Assembly: GCA_017624835.1 (NCBI GenBank)
Contig: JAGAMG010000049.1
Coordinates: 1-37,167 of the forward strand
Direction: 5' to 3'
Length of the DNA stretch: 37,167 nucleotides
Source of the DNA: Lachnospiraceae bacterium
Lineage (GTDB): Bacteria; Bacillota; Clostridia; Lachnospirales; Lachnospiraceae
Shown: positions 24,478 through 33,581 of the stretch, piece after piece
Numbering within the stretch: position 1 is the stretch's first letter
How the letters are laid out: each line of letters begins with the position of its first letter
The notes under the pieces: generated by a model
What the model saw: the letters and a program-made list of their open reading frames with translations, nothing else
Told to the model about the DNA's origin: nothing
The model's database searches: none
Made by a program: the position numbers and the translations under genes

Positions 24478-25776
24478 CTATACCAGTTTTCTATTATCTA
24501 TCACACGAACTGCCTTGCCCATACTTCTCTGGATGGTATTAGGCTCAACCAGCTTTACCTTTACCGCCAGTCCAATTGCCTGCTGAATCACATGGGCAAT
24601 CTTCTTGGTAAGGTTCTCCAATTCACTGATTTTATCGGAGAAGAACTTCTCGTCAACCTCCACCTGAACCTCAAGAGTATCCAGATTGTTTACACGGTCT
24701 ACAATGAGCATATAGTGAGGTGCAGTCTCGCCCATTTCAAGCAACGCTGCTTCCACCTGGGAAGGGAATACATTTACGCCACGGATAATAAGCATATCGT
24801 CGGAACGACCCTTAAAACGACTGATCCTCGCAAGTGTTCTTCCACATTCACACTTATCATAGCTGATGCTGGTAAGGTCTCTGGTACGATAACGAAGAAG
24901 AGGAAGACCTTCCTTGGTAAGTGTGGTAAATACCAGTTCACCTGTTTCCCCTTCTGCCACAGGCTCCAAAGTCTCAGGGTCAATAACCTCGGGCAGGAAA
25001 TGATCCTCATAAACATGCAAGCCCTTGTGATAAATACAATCACATGCCACGCCGGGACCCATAATCTCGGACAGACCATAAATATCAAATGCATTGATAT
25101 GGAGCTTTTCTTCTATCTGCTTACGCATCTGCTCCGTCCAAGGCTCTGCACCACAGATAGCAGCCTTTAATTTAATCTTATCAATATCACCATCTGCTTC
25201 TAACGTTTCTGCTATATGAAGCAAATAAGATGGCGTACAGGCAATAGCAGTAGCCTCAAAATCCTTCATCATGGTAGTGAGCTTCTTGGTATTACCTGTG
25301 GACATGGGCACAACAGTTGCTCCCAGATTCTCCGCACCGTAGTGCGCACCCAGACCACCCGTAAAGAGTCCATAACCATATGCAATCTGAATAATATCAT
25401 CACGACCAAGTCCTGCCTGCGTAAAGGCTCTGGCTACACATTCTGACCAGATTTCAATATCTCTTCTGGTATAACCAACAACAGTCGCCTTTCCGGTAGT
25501 TCCACTGGAAGCATGAACGCGTACAATCTGTGTTTTGGGTACTGCAAACAAACCAAAGGGATAGGTATCTCTCAAATCACTCTTGGTGGTAAAGGGCAGC
25601 TTGTGCAAATCTTCAATTCCCTTGATATCACCGGGCTCCACACCCAAAACCTGCATTTTTTTACGGTAAAATTCTACATTGTGATACACTCTGTCCACTA
25701 ATTTTACCAATCGTTTGCTTTGCAGATGTCGCATTTCATCGCGGCTCATGCACTCTTTTGCTTCATTCCAAATCAC
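24478..25776 (-). CDS. paaK: Phenylacetate-CoA ligase (AMP-forming)
   Basis: 432-aa ligase joining aryl acids to CoA with ATP. Signature [21 protein letters not shown] (P-loop), [35 protein letters not shown] and the C-terminal [18 protein letters not shown]. Starts with GTG (25776) after GGGAGG. In clostridia such ligases accompany indolepyruvate oxidoreductase, where they may run toward ATP formation from arylacetyl-CoA; direction is inference. Confidence 0.94.
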   Translation of the reverse strand: MIWNEAKECMSRDEMRHLQSKRLVKLVDRVYHNVEFYRKKMQVLGVEPGDIKGIEDLHKLPFTTKSDLRDTYPFGLFAVPKTQIVRVHASSGTTGKATVVGYTRRDIEIWSECVARAFTQAGLGRDDIIQIAYGYGLFTGGLGAHYGAENLGATVVPMSTGNTKKLTTMMKDFEATAIACTPSYLLHIAETLEADGDIDKIKLKAAICGAEPWTEQMRKQIEEKLHINAFDIYGLSEIMGPGVACDCIYHKGLHVYEDHFLPEVIDPETLEPVAEGETGELVFTTLTKEGLPLLRYRTRDLTSISYDKCECGRTLARISRFKGRSDDMLIIRGVNVFPSQVEAALLEMGETAPHYMLIVDRVNNLDTLEVQVEVDEKFFSDKISELENLTKKIAHVIQQAIGLAVKVKLVEPNTIQRSMGKAVRVIDNRKLV

Positions 25777-25853
25777 TTTTGTAACCTCCCGTTATTATAT
25801 GCTATCTATCTTGTTCTATTCCTTATTGCAAATATGCTTTTAAGAATAACTAT

Positions 25854-26441
25854 TTACCCCTCAAATCCAAGTAAGAATGCTTTTTTATTGATTTCCACGG
25901 TCTTAGGCGGAACAGTCTTTTCAATTACCTCCAGCCATGCCTCCTTGGAGAAGTCCATATGCTTTGCAGCCACGCCCAGCACAATAATGTTGAATACTCT
26001 GGAATTGCCAAGCTTCAAGGCTTCTTCCATGGCATTTACCTTATATACATTATATTCCTTTTCCAGATTTTCAATAATATTCTCGGGATACTGTGCTGCT
26101 CCTGTCACAACGGTGATGGGGTCAATACGATGCTCATTTACTACGATAGCACCATCCTTTTTCAGGAAATGAGCATAACGAAGTGCTTCCAGCGTCTCAA
26201 ATGCAATCAACACATCCGCCTGTCCTTCCTCCACGATGGGCTCCGCAACCTTTTCACCATAGCGCACAAAGGTTACCACGCTACCGCCACGCTGCGCCAT
26301 TCCATGTACCTCGGACAGCTTCACATCATATCCTGCTGCCACGGTAATACCGCCTAAGATTCGGCTGGTCAGAAGGGTTCCCTGACCGCCTACACCTACA
26401 ATCATAATATTTTTTGTCTTGTTTTCCATATCTTTAACCAT
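25854..26441 (-). CDS. iorB: Indolepyruvate:ferredoxin oxidoreductase, beta subunit
   Basis: 195-aa gamma/beta-type subunit with GVGGQGTLLTSRILGG, SEVHGMAQRGGSVVTFVRYG and AYQ-type helices. It pairs with IorA to decarboxylate aryl-2-oxoacids (from Trp, Phe, Tyr) to arylacetyl-CoA with reduction of ferredoxin. 32 bp after iorA. M1 at 26441 is used; an ATG four codons on is possible. Confidence 0.95.
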   Translation of the reverse strand: MVKDMENKTKNIMIVGVGGQGTLLTSRILGGITVAAGYDVKLSEVHGMAQRGGSVVTFVRYGEKVAEPIVEEGQADVLIAFETLEALRYAHFLKKDGAIVVNEHRIDPITVVTGAAQYPENIIENLEKEYNVYKVNAMEEALKLGNSRVFNIIVLGVAAKHMDFSKEAWLEVIEKTVPPKTVEINKKAFLLGFEG

Positions 26442-26473
26442 GCCTTTCCTGTCTCTCTAAATCCACCTGTTAC

Positions 26474-28213
26474 TTATGCTTCCACTGTCTCAATGGCATC
26501 AAATTTACAGATACCCTTGCAAAGTCCGCAACCGTTACACATGGTCTGGTCAATGGAAATCGTACCATCCTCATTCTTGGTCAATGCAGGACAACCGGGA
26601 CGCAGACACATGCCGCATTTCTTACATTTCTCAGGAACAGGCACACACTTGGTAGTAAACTTATTGCCCTTAAGAAGTACACAGGGAGCCTTGGTAATAA
26701 TTACAGAAACCTCATCCTTTGCAACCTCTTCCTTAATTACCTTTTCCAATTCAGCCGTATCAAAGGCACTTACCTCTACTACATTTTTGATGCCTAAGGC
26801 CTTACACAAATGGAAGATATTAATAGCAGGAACTTCCTCTCCCATCAGAGTCTTACCGGTAGCTGCATGATCCTGATGTCCCGTCATACCGGTGGTGGAA
26901 TTGTCCAAAATCATAACCGTTCCGGTACCCTGATTGTAAACCATATTCATCAGAGAGTTGATACCGGTGTGCATAAAGGTGGAATCACCAATTACTGCTA
27001 CCCAGTTTTTGATATAGTCCTTGCCCTTTGCCTTCTCCATGCCGTGAAGGGAAGAAATGCTGGCACCCATACAAATAGTGGTATCCACCACGCTTAAGGG
27101 AGCAACCGCACCCAAGGTATAGCAGCCGATATCTCCGGCAGCATGAATTTTCAGCTTATTTAATACGGAATAAACACTTCTGTGAGGACATCCGGGGCAA
27201 AGAATGGGAGGACGTGCGGGAACCTGAGCAGGCGCCTTCAAATCCACATCTTCCTTCAAAACTGCCTTGCGAAGCATGTTTGCACTGTACTCACCCTGCA
27301 GGGTAAAAATTTCCTTACCGATACACTGAATACCCCAGGACTTAATCTGCTCCTCAAATACAGGCTCTAATTCCTCAAAGATATAAAGGGTCTCCACCTT
27401 GGCAGCAAACTCTTCAATCAGCTTTCTGGGCAGAGGATGCACCATACCAAGCTTTAATACAGAAGCATTGGGGCATGCTTCCTTCACATACTGATAAGCA
27501 ATACCACTGGTAATAAAACCAATCTTGGTATCGTTGATTTCCACTTTATTGATGGGCATGCTGTAACCGTCTGCTGCCATATCCTTCATGCGTTTCTCTA
27601 CATGAACATGACGAAGCTTTGCATTGCCGGGCATCATGACATTTTTTGCCACATTTCTCTCATAAACCTTATCCTCTATCTCCGCTCTTTCCTCCAAGGT
27701 TACAGGACCCTGAGAATGGGACAGACGGGTAGTTGTTCTTAAAATGACAGGTGTGTCATACTTTTCAGACAACTCGAACGCATACTTCATAAAGTCCTTT
27801 GCTTCCTGAGAATCAGAGGGCTCTAATACAGGAACCAATGCCGCTCTTGCAACACAACGGGTATCCTGCTCATTCTGAGAGGAATACAGACCCGGGTCAT
27901 CCGCAGCCACAAGCACCAAGCCACCGTTAACACCGATGTAGGATACGGTATAAAGAGGGTCGGAAGCTACATTCACACCTACATGTTTCATGGAAGCCAT
28001 GGCACGCACACCACTGATGGATGCACCGATAGCCACTTCCATGGCAACCTTCTCATTGGGAGACCACTCCGCATAAATCTCCGGATAATTTACAATATTC
28101 TCACTAATTTCAGTGCTGGGGGTTCCGGGATAGGCTGCTGACACCTTTACTCCTGCCTCATAAGCACCTCTGGCAATTGCCTCATTGCCCAACATTATTT
28201 TAATTTCACTCAT
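26474..28213 (-). CDS. iorA: Indolepyruvate:ferredoxin oxidoreductase, alpha subunit
   Basis: 579-aa thiamine-diphosphate enzyme subunit. N-terminal pyrimidine-binding domain (GNEAIARGAYEAGVKVSAAYPGTPSTEI), a middle domain, TPP/Mg domain (CPGCPHRSVYSVL, GDIGCYTLG, GDSTFMHTGINSL, LDNSTTGMTGHQ) and a C-terminal two-cluster ferredoxin domain (CKKCGMCLRPGCP, MCNGCGLCKGICKFDAI). The first cluster motif has CxxCxxCxxxCP form. Full length for the family. Ribosome site GGAAAGGAAAG. Confidence 0.97.
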   Translation of the reverse strand: MSEIKIMLGNEAIARGAYEAGVKVSAAYPGTPSTEISENIVNYPEIYAEWSPNEKVAMEVAIGASISGVRAMASMKHVGVNVASDPLYTVSYIGVNGGLVLVAADDPGLYSSQNEQDTRCVARAALVPVLEPSDSQEAKDFMKYAFELSEKYDTPVILRTTTRLSHSQGPVTLEERAEIEDKVYERNVAKNVMMPGNAKLRHVHVEKRMKDMAADGYSMPINKVEINDTKIGFITSGIAYQYVKEACPNASVLKLGMVHPLPRKLIEEFAAKVETLYIFEELEPVFEEQIKSWGIQCIGKEIFTLQGEYSANMLRKAVLKEDVDLKAPAQVPARPPILCPGCPHRSVYSVLNKLKIHAAGDIGCYTLGAVAPLSVVDTTICMGASISSLHGMEKAKGKDYIKNWVAVIGDSTFMHTGINSLMNMVYNQGTGTVMILDNSTTGMTGHQDHAATGKTLMGEEVPAINIFHLCKALGIKNVVEVSAFDTAELEKVIKEEVAKDEVSVIITKAPCVLLKGNKFTTKCVPVPEKCKKCGMCLRPGCPALTKNEDGTISIDQTMCNGCGLCKGICKFDAIETVEA

Positions 28214-28273
28214 GTTACTTTCCTTTCCTTATGTATATAATATTTACTTTTCAGACTACTCAGCCCGTAATTG

Positions 28274-29908
28274 CTAGCCCATGTTTTGGTCTGCAATCAA
28301 ATGATCTGCACCATACATTTCACGAAGCTTCGGCTTTTCAATCTTGCCGGTGGGGTTACGTGGTATCTCTGCAAAGATAATCTGACGAGGGCGTTTATAT
28401 CTGGGAAGCTTTAGGCAGAATTCATCCATTTCCTCTTTGGTCATGGACTGTCCTTCCTTCAGCTCAATAATTGCCGCTGCAATCTCACCCAAGCGCTTAT
28501 CCTTCAAACCAATAACCGCCACATCATGTACCTTATCGTTGGTACGAATGAAATCTTCAATCTGTACGGGATAGAGGTTCTCACCACCACTGATAATAAC
28601 ATCCTTCTTACGGTCAACCAGGAAAATAAATCCATCCTCATCCTCCTGTGCCATATCTCCGGTAAAGAGCCAGCCGTCCGCCAGCACTTCATTGGTTGCC
28701 TTTTCATCATGATAATAGCAGGTCATGACACCGGGGCCTTTTACTGCCAGTTCACCAACTCCGCCCTTTTCTACCTCATTATGCTGTTCATCCACAATCT
28801 TCACTTCCCAGCCATAGCCGGCCTTACCGATTGCACCTACCTTGTGAATATTCTCAACACCAAGATGTACACAGCCGGGACCAATGGATTCGGACAAACC
28901 ATAATTGGTATCATACTGATGATTGGGGAAGATGGATTTCCACTTCTTAATCAGACTCTGGGGAACGGGCTGGGCACCAATGTGCATCAACCTCCACTGT
29001 TCCAAATCATACTCCTCCAAATTTACCTTGCCACTCTCTATGGCTTCTAAAATTTCCTGAGCCCAGGGCACCAACAGCCATACAATGGTACACTTTTCCT
29101 TGGATGCAGTCTCTAATATAAATTCCGGCTTGGTACCTTTCAGTAAGATAGCCTTTCCACCGGATATCAGGCTGCCAAACCAATGCATCTTGGCTCCTGT
29201 ATGATACAGAGGCGGAATACATAAAAATACATCATCCTTGGTCTGACCATGGTGATTTTGCTCCACCAGACAGGAATGAGTCAGACTGCGGTGCTTATGT
29301 AAAATTGCCTTAGGAAAACCGGTGGTTCCCGAAGAAAAATAAATAGCCGCATCATCATCCTCAAACAATGCAATGGCAGGGGACTGACTGGAGCAATTGG
29401 CGGACAGAGAATTGTAATCATCCGCAAATCCGGGACAGCCCTCACCTACATAAATCAATAATCTACCCTTACTGATTCTATCTGCAATCTCCTCCACACG
29501 TCCGATAAATGGATTGCTAAACACCAGTACATCTGCCTCTGCCAGCTTCACACAGTATTCAATTTCATCTGCAGAATATCTGAAATTCAAGGGCACTGCC
29601 AATGCACCTGTTTTTAACACACCAAAATAAATGGGAAGCCACTCCAGACCATTCATCATCAGAATGGCAACCTTGTCTCCCTTTTTGATTCCTCTCTGCA
29701 AAAGCAGATTGGCAAAACGGTTTGCTTTCTCATTAAATACACTCCAGGTAATCTCTCTCCGATAGCTGGTCTTGGGATTGGGCTCAATCAACTCATATTC
29801 CTTCCAGGTTACCCGGCGGTCCTCTTTAATCTCAGGGTTAATCTCTACCAGACAAACGTCATTTGGAAACTGTCTGGCGTTTCTCTCTAAAAACTCTGTA
29901 ATAGGCAT
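28274..29908 (-). CDS. AMP-forming acyl-CoA synthetase
   Basis: 544-aa adenylate-forming ligase. Motifs: YFSSGTTGFPKAILHKHRSL (A3), TNYGLSESIGPG (A5), ADGWLFTGDMAQEDEDGFIFLVDRKKDVIISGGENLYP (A7-A8) and the A10 lysine in RNPTGKIEKPKLRE. A fatty- or aryl-acid substrate is likely; not assignable further. First gene of the operon, so this locus has two CoA ligases of different type around IorAB. Ribosome site GAGAGGAA directly after a small hairpin. Confidence 0.93.
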   Translation of the reverse strand: MPITEFLERNARQFPNDVCLVEINPEIKEDRRVTWKEYELIEPNPKTSYRREITWSVFNEKANRFANLLLQRGIKKGDKVAILMMNGLEWLPIYFGVLKTGALAVPLNFRYSADEIEYCVKLAEADVLVFSNPFIGRVEEIADRISKGRLLIYVGEGCPGFADDYNSLSANCSSQSPAIALFEDDDAAIYFSSGTTGFPKAILHKHRSLTHSCLVEQNHHGQTKDDVFLCIPPLYHTGAKMHWFGSLISGGKAILLKGTKPEFILETASKEKCTIVWLLVPWAQEILEAIESGKVNLEEYDLEQWRLMHIGAQPVPQSLIKKWKSIFPNHQYDTNYGLSESIGPGCVHLGVENIHKVGAIGKAGYGWEVKIVDEQHNEVEKGGVGELAVKGPGVMTCYYHDEKATNEVLADGWLFTGDMAQEDEDGFIFLVDRKKDVIISGGENLYPVQIEDFIRTNDKVHDVAVIGLKDKRLGEIAAAIIELKEGQSMTKEEMDEFCLKLPRYKRPRQIIFAEIPRNPTGKIEKPKLREMYGADHLIADQNMG

Positions 29909-29920
29909 GATATTCCTCTC

Positions 29921-30033
29921 TCCTGTTTTTACAGGATTTTCTTTCTTTTGTTCTTTTTTTAATACATTCCTTTAGCACTTTAAAGTTTTTACTCATTAAA
30001 TTTGATTATAACAAAATATTTTCAATAATTCAA
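29921..30033 (-). promoter_or_regulatory. Promoter and leader hairpin of the aryl-acid operon
   Basis: Minus strand TTGAAT (30028-30033), 17-nt spacer, TATAAT (30005-30010). In the roughly 90-nt leader, TCCTGT (29921-29926) pairs with ACAGGA (29931-29936) across 4 nt, immediately before the ribosome site. Confidence 0.6.
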
Positions 30034-30050
30034 CCTTTCCCCAACAGAAA

Positions 30051-30094
30051 AGGAGAGTGACTTAAAAGTTACTTCACTCTTAAGTCACCCTCCT
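30051..30094 (-). terminator. Terminator of the feo operon
   Basis: AGGAG-GTGACTTAA (30051-30065) pairs with TTAAGTCAC-CTCCT (30080-30094), one internal mismatch, followed by TTTT on the minus strand. It ends 10 bases past the Cys-rich gene. Confidence 0.85.
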
Positions 30095-30104
30095 TAGGAT
30101 TATA

Positions 30105-30320
30105 TTATTTTGCATGAGTATGAGTATGATTACATCTACATTCTTCATGAGTACCGTCTGTATGAGTCCCACATCCCGTACAGCCCCCCGCTGCATGGGA
30201 ACAGGTTCCGCCTGCCGGACATCCAATACATTTGACACCGGCTTTTTTTGCTTTAATGATATAGCATACAGAGGCGCCAATCACCACTGCCAAAACCAAA
30301 CATACTATTAAATCTGCCAT
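30105..30320 (-). CDS. FeoB-associated Cys-rich membrane protein
   Basis: 71 aa: one N-terminal membrane helix (residues 4-22), then a short basic segment and a Cys/His-rich tail with CIGCPAGGTCSH, GGCTGCGTH, EECRC and HTHTHAK. Small proteins of this build commonly follow feoB and may handle Fe2+ at the membrane face. AAGGAG ribosome site, 16 bp after feoB. Confidence 0.9.
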   Translation of the reverse strand: MADLIVCLVLAVVIGASVCYIIKAKKAGVKCIGCPAGGTCSHAAGGCTGCGTHTDGTHEECRCNHTHTHAK

Positions 30321-30336
30321 ATTATAGCTCCTTATA

Positions 30337-32343
30337 CTATGCTGCTTTCTTTAAAGAATATTCTGCTTCAAACTTTTTGTTATTTCTTATTACCAGATAT
30401 ACTAAAATTGCAACCATAACCACTACCGCAAGCAAACCGGGGAAGAAACCTGCTCCCAGACTTCCGGTTGTAATCAGGGTACCAATCTGATATACCAGGA
30501 AACCAATGGTATAACCGGTTCCCAACTGCAGTGCAATACCACCCCAAAACCACTTTTTGCTCTGCATTTCGGAATTCATAGCACCCAATGCAGCGAAGCA
30601 AGGAGGTGTATAAAGGTTAAACATCAAGTATGCAAGTGCTGCTGCCTTGGTTAAGCCCATAGCTACTGCAACTTCGTTTGCACCACCAACCAATGCGAGC
30701 TCTTCTGTATCAATGAAATCAGTTAACGCATAACAAACTGCTAAAGTACCTACCACATTTTCCTTTGCAATGAAGCCGGTAACTGCTGCTGCTGCCAACT
30801 GCCATGCAGTAATTCCAACAATAGGAACCAAAATTACTGCAATAGGAGATGCAATGGTTGCAAGGATGGAGGTATTTTCCATACCCTCTTCTACCACCTG
30901 AAGCTGCCAGTTAAAGGTCTGCATAATCTGTACTACTGCGTTACATACCAGAATGATAGTACCTGCCTTGATAATATACGCCTTACCACGAGAACACATG
31001 GAGATAAATGCTCTCTTTAAGCTGGGAAGCTTATACTCAGGAAGCTCCATGATAAAGAAGGATTTTCTATACTTATGTCCGGTAATCTTATTTACCAATA
31101 AAGCTCCTAATAAAATCAATACAATACCTACAAAGTACATAATAGGTCCAACCCACATTGCATCTGCAAAGAATGCACCTGCAAACAAAGCAATAACGGG
31201 AAGCTTCGCACCACAGGGCATGAAAGGGGTTAACATTGCAGTAGCACGACGTTCTCTTTCATTACGGATGGTACGGCAAGCCATAACACCGGGAATTGCA
31301 CATCCGGTACCAATTACCATGGGGATAACGGACTTTCCGGAGAGACCTACCTTCTTGAAGATAGGATCCAATACAACGGTAGCACGAGCCATGTAACCAC
31401 AATCTTCCAGTAAAGCAATTAAGAAGTACATTACCATTACCAGAGGAAGGAAACCTACAACTGCACCAACACCACCAATAATACCATCTACTAAAAGGGA
31501 CTGAAGGAAAGGATTTGCATTTTCTACAAGACCTGCAACCCACTCCTGGAAGGTTTCAATCCAACCTACCAACCAATCTGCAATCCAGGTACCTACAGTT
31601 GACTGAGATATGTAAAATACTAACCACATGATAACAGCAAAAATAGCAATACCTAAAATAGGATTAGTAATCACTGCATCAATCTTATCCTGAGAATTTT
31701 TTTCCTTAGTCAAAACCTTACGTTTTTCTACAGAGGATACAATCTTATTTACAAATTCAAAACGCTTTCTGTCCGCTGCTTCTACCTCTGCCTTGTCATG
31801 CAGATTGATATTGCCCTGCTCATAGGGAGCCTTCTGTCCTTTACCCATGAGAGATGCTGCAACCTTTACAACCTCTGCCAAACCGCTATCGTTTGCAGAA
31901 GTAGACACGGTATTTACTACAGGACATCCTAACTTTTCAGAAAGTGCTGCCACATCAATTTGGGTATCCTTCTTCTCATTTACATCGCTCTTATTCAAAG
32001 CAACTACTACAGGAATACCTAATTCCAATAACTGAGTAGTAAAGAATAAGCTACGGCTCAGATTAGTAGCATCCACAATATTAATAATAACATCGGGATT
32101 CTCATTCTTTACATAACCACTTGTAATGCTTTCTTCGGAAGTAAAGGGAGACATGGAGTATGCACCGGGAAGGTCTACTGCCAGCAGCTCCTCTGCTCCG
32201 TCATAAAATTTTTTCTTAATTGGGCTTACTTTTTTGTCTACAGTAACACCCGCCCAGTTACCAACACGCTCATTTCTTCCGGTAAGCGCATTGTACATGG
32301 TTGTTTTTCCACTATTCGGATTACCAGTTAAAGCAATTCTCAT
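30337..32343 (-). CDS. feoB: Ferrous iron transport protein B
   Basis: 668-aa Fe2+ permease. N-terminal G domain: GNPNSGKTT (G1, residues 7-15), GNWAGVTVDKK (G2), DLPGAYS (G3), NKSD (G4). A helical spacer precedes the membrane part with the two Gate motifs around PLVMVMYFLIALLEDCGYMARA and a GTGCAIPGVMACRTI segment. ATG 32343 is chosen because GAGGAGG lies 9 nt upstream; the frame's earlier ATG at 32361 overlaps that site. Confidence 0.97.
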   Translation of the reverse strand: MRIALTGNPNSGKTTMYNALTGRNERVGNWAGVTVDKKVSPIKKKFYDGAEELLAVDLPGAYSMSPFTSEESITSGYVKNENPDVIINIVDATNLSRSLFFTTQLLELGIPVVVALNKSDVNEKKDTQIDVAALSEKLGCPVVNTVSTSANDSGLAEVVKVAASLMGKGQKAPYEQGNINLHDKAEVEAADRKRFEFVNKIVSSVEKRKVLTKEKNSQDKIDAVITNPILGIAIFAVIMWLVFYISQSTVGTWIADWLVGWIETFQEWVAGLVENANPFLQSLLVDGIIGGVGAVVGFLPLVMVMYFLIALLEDCGYMARATVVLDPIFKKVGLSGKSVIPMVIGTGCAIPGVMACRTIRNERERRATAMLTPFMPCGAKLPVIALFAGAFFADAMWVGPIMYFVGIVLILLGALLVNKITGHKYRKSFFIMELPEYKLPSLKRAFISMCSRGKAYIIKAGTIILVCNAVVQIMQTFNWQLQVVEEGMENTSILATIASPIAVILVPIVGITAWQLAAAAVTGFIAKENVVGTLAVCYALTDFIDTEELALVGGANEVAVAMGLTKAAALAYLMFNLYTPPCFAALGAMNSEMQSKKWFWGGIALQLGTGYTIGFLVYQIGTLITTGSLGAGFFPGLLAVVVMVAILVYLVIRNNKKFEAEYSLKKAA

Positions 32344-32426
32344 TTTGGAAGTCCTCCTCATTAAAATAAAATATTCTTTGTTAACTTATTTATAATGAAT
32401 TAATCAAAGCACTTAAGATAGCAACG

Positions 32427-32487
32427 ACTAACTCGGGTAGCTGTAACTAACCATCAGTCAAAAATATACGTGGTAATTCCTTACCAC
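32427..32487 (-). promoter_or_regulatory. feoA-feoB intergenic hairpin and ACTAAC half-sites
   Basis: GTGGTAA-TTCC-TTACCAC (32470-32487) is a perfect 7-bp hairpin followed on the minus strand by GTATATTTTTG, which could act as an attenuator between feoA and feoB. Farther on, ACTAAC occurs at 32427-32432 and 32446-32451, matching half of the palindrome seen upstream of feoA and fur. Confidence 0.5.
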
Positions 32488-32499
32488 AATATATAATCC

Positions 32500-32712
32500 T
32501 TATACTATAATTGCTGCTGCAAGTTCTTTATCAATAGTGTATCTGCCATCTTTAATAGAAACAACACATCCACCCCTTAAGTGAGAAACAACAGTAATGG
32601 GTTCTCCACTATAGCAGCCCAAAGAAAACAGAAACGCATTTAACTCTTCATCGTCCGTCTGTATCTCTTTTACAATATATTCTTCTCCTACTTGTGCATC
32701 TGTTAAATTCAT
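32500..32712 (-). CDS. feoA: Ferrous iron transport protein A
   Basis: 70-aa SH3-like protein that supports FeoB: MNLTDAQVGEEYIVKEI, LFSLGCYSGEPITVVSHLRGGCVVSIKDGRYTIDKELA. AGGAGG ribosome site. First gene of feoA-feoB-Cys-rich protein. Confidence 0.95.
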   Translation of the reverse strand: MNLTDAQVGEEYIVKEIQTDDEELNAFLFSLGCYSGEPITVVSHLRGGCVVSIKDGRYTIDKELAAAIIV

Positions 32713-32746
32713 GCCATCCTCCTATTTGTCAGGCAACAATAAGCAA

Positions 32747-32797
32747 TTAGTTATCACTAACCTTTTAGAGTCTATCATTAGATGATTCACCTGTCAA
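32747..32797 (-). promoter_or_regulatory. feoA promoter with TTAGT-N4-ACTAA operator
   Basis: Minus strand TTGACA (32792-32797), 17-nt spacer, TAGACT (32769-32774). Just downstream of the start point lies TTAGT-TATC-ACTAA (32747-32760), a repressor position. The same palindrome occurs twice in the fur/dtxR gap and resembles DtxR/IdeR boxes. Confidence 0.7.
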
Positions 32798-32842
32798 GCA
32801 TTAGTTGATAATTTTTTCCAATAATGCTATTTTTTTCTGTTG

Positions 32843-33301
32843 CTAACATCCCTGCAGTTCACATTGACAGGGTTTAATTGCCACAGATGCAATGCGTTGA
32901 CTGCCCAAATATCCGCAAGCCTCCAACCCGGAACGAATAACAGAATTCCACTTTTTTGCAGATAATTGATGTACCGTACCATCATCCAATTCAATGGTAC
33001 AGGCATTTTCCATAGTACAATCCTCAGAATACGCTACCCTGTACATATTCTTCCGGCTGATTGCACCAATCTCTTCCAATAAATTTACCATGCGATAAAC
33101 AGTGGCTACACCAATTTTATCATCCATCTCCAGTGCCTTATAAAAAATTTCCTTACAGCTGGAAATCTCATTCTCTAAAATAATATCTATCAAATTTAAT
33201 CTCTGTCTGGTAATACGGCACCCTTTTTCCTTTAATTTCTCCAAAATTATTTCACGCTGCATTTGCGTTTTTTGATAGCTTTGCTGCTCTTTTATATCCA
33301 T
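32843..33301 (-). CDS. Fur-family regulator with atypical C-terminus
   Basis: 152 aa. Residues 12-90 are a Fur winged helix (GCRITRQRLNLIDIILEN, KIGVATVYRMVNLLEEIGAI). The C-terminal half lacks the HHDH and other His-rich metal and dimerisation sites of Fur; the only His there is in TVHQLS. It ends KPCQCELQGC, so Cys may replace His as ligand. A Fe or redox sensor for the adjacent feo genes is likely from context. Ribosome site GGAGGG right next to an operator copy. Separated from feoA by 130 bp. Confidence 0.85.
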   Translation of the reverse strand: MDIKEQQSYQKTQMQREIILEKLKEKGCRITRQRLNLIDIILENEISSCKEIFYKALEMDDKIGVATVYRMVNLLEEIGAISRKNMYRVAYSEDCTMENACTIELDDGTVHQLSAKKWNSVIRSGLEACGYLGSQRIASVAIKPCQCELQGC

Positions 33302-33324
33302 ATGTTATCCCTCCACTCCTTTGA

Positions 33325-33455
33325 TTAGTCTAAACTAACCAACATTCTAAAATACAGACAGCAATCACGCTGTCTCCTTCATTGTACTTTTTCAGTTATT
33401 GATACTGACTATCATTTCTTTGGTTAGTATACACTAACCTCATTATTTCTGTCAA
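33325..33455 (-). promoter_or_regulatory. Promoter, two iron-type operators and leader hairpin of the fur-like gene
   Basis: Minus strand TTGACA (33450-33455), 18-nt spacer, TATACT (33426-33431). GGTTAGT-ATAC-ACTAACC (33422-33439), a perfect 7-bp palindrome, covers the -10. TTAGT-CTAA-ACTAA (33325-33338) lies beside the ribosome site. Between them AGACAGC (33356-33362) pairs with GCTGTCT (33369-33375), a leader hairpin followed by TGTATTTT on the minus strand. Confidence 0.7.
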
Positions 33456-33581
33456 CTCTCTTTTTAAAATCAGCTTAAAATCATTTCATAAACTGCTTTC
33501 TCTCCCGACTTGCAAAATCCACTCTTTTCTGCTATTCTAGTCTATAATATTAATCGTATTCAGGAGAAGAGGGGTTTTACA

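Noticed and set aside
25959-26357. 132-aa plus-strand frame antisense to iorB
   Set aside because: Shadow of the iorB frame; low-complexity translation, no start signal.
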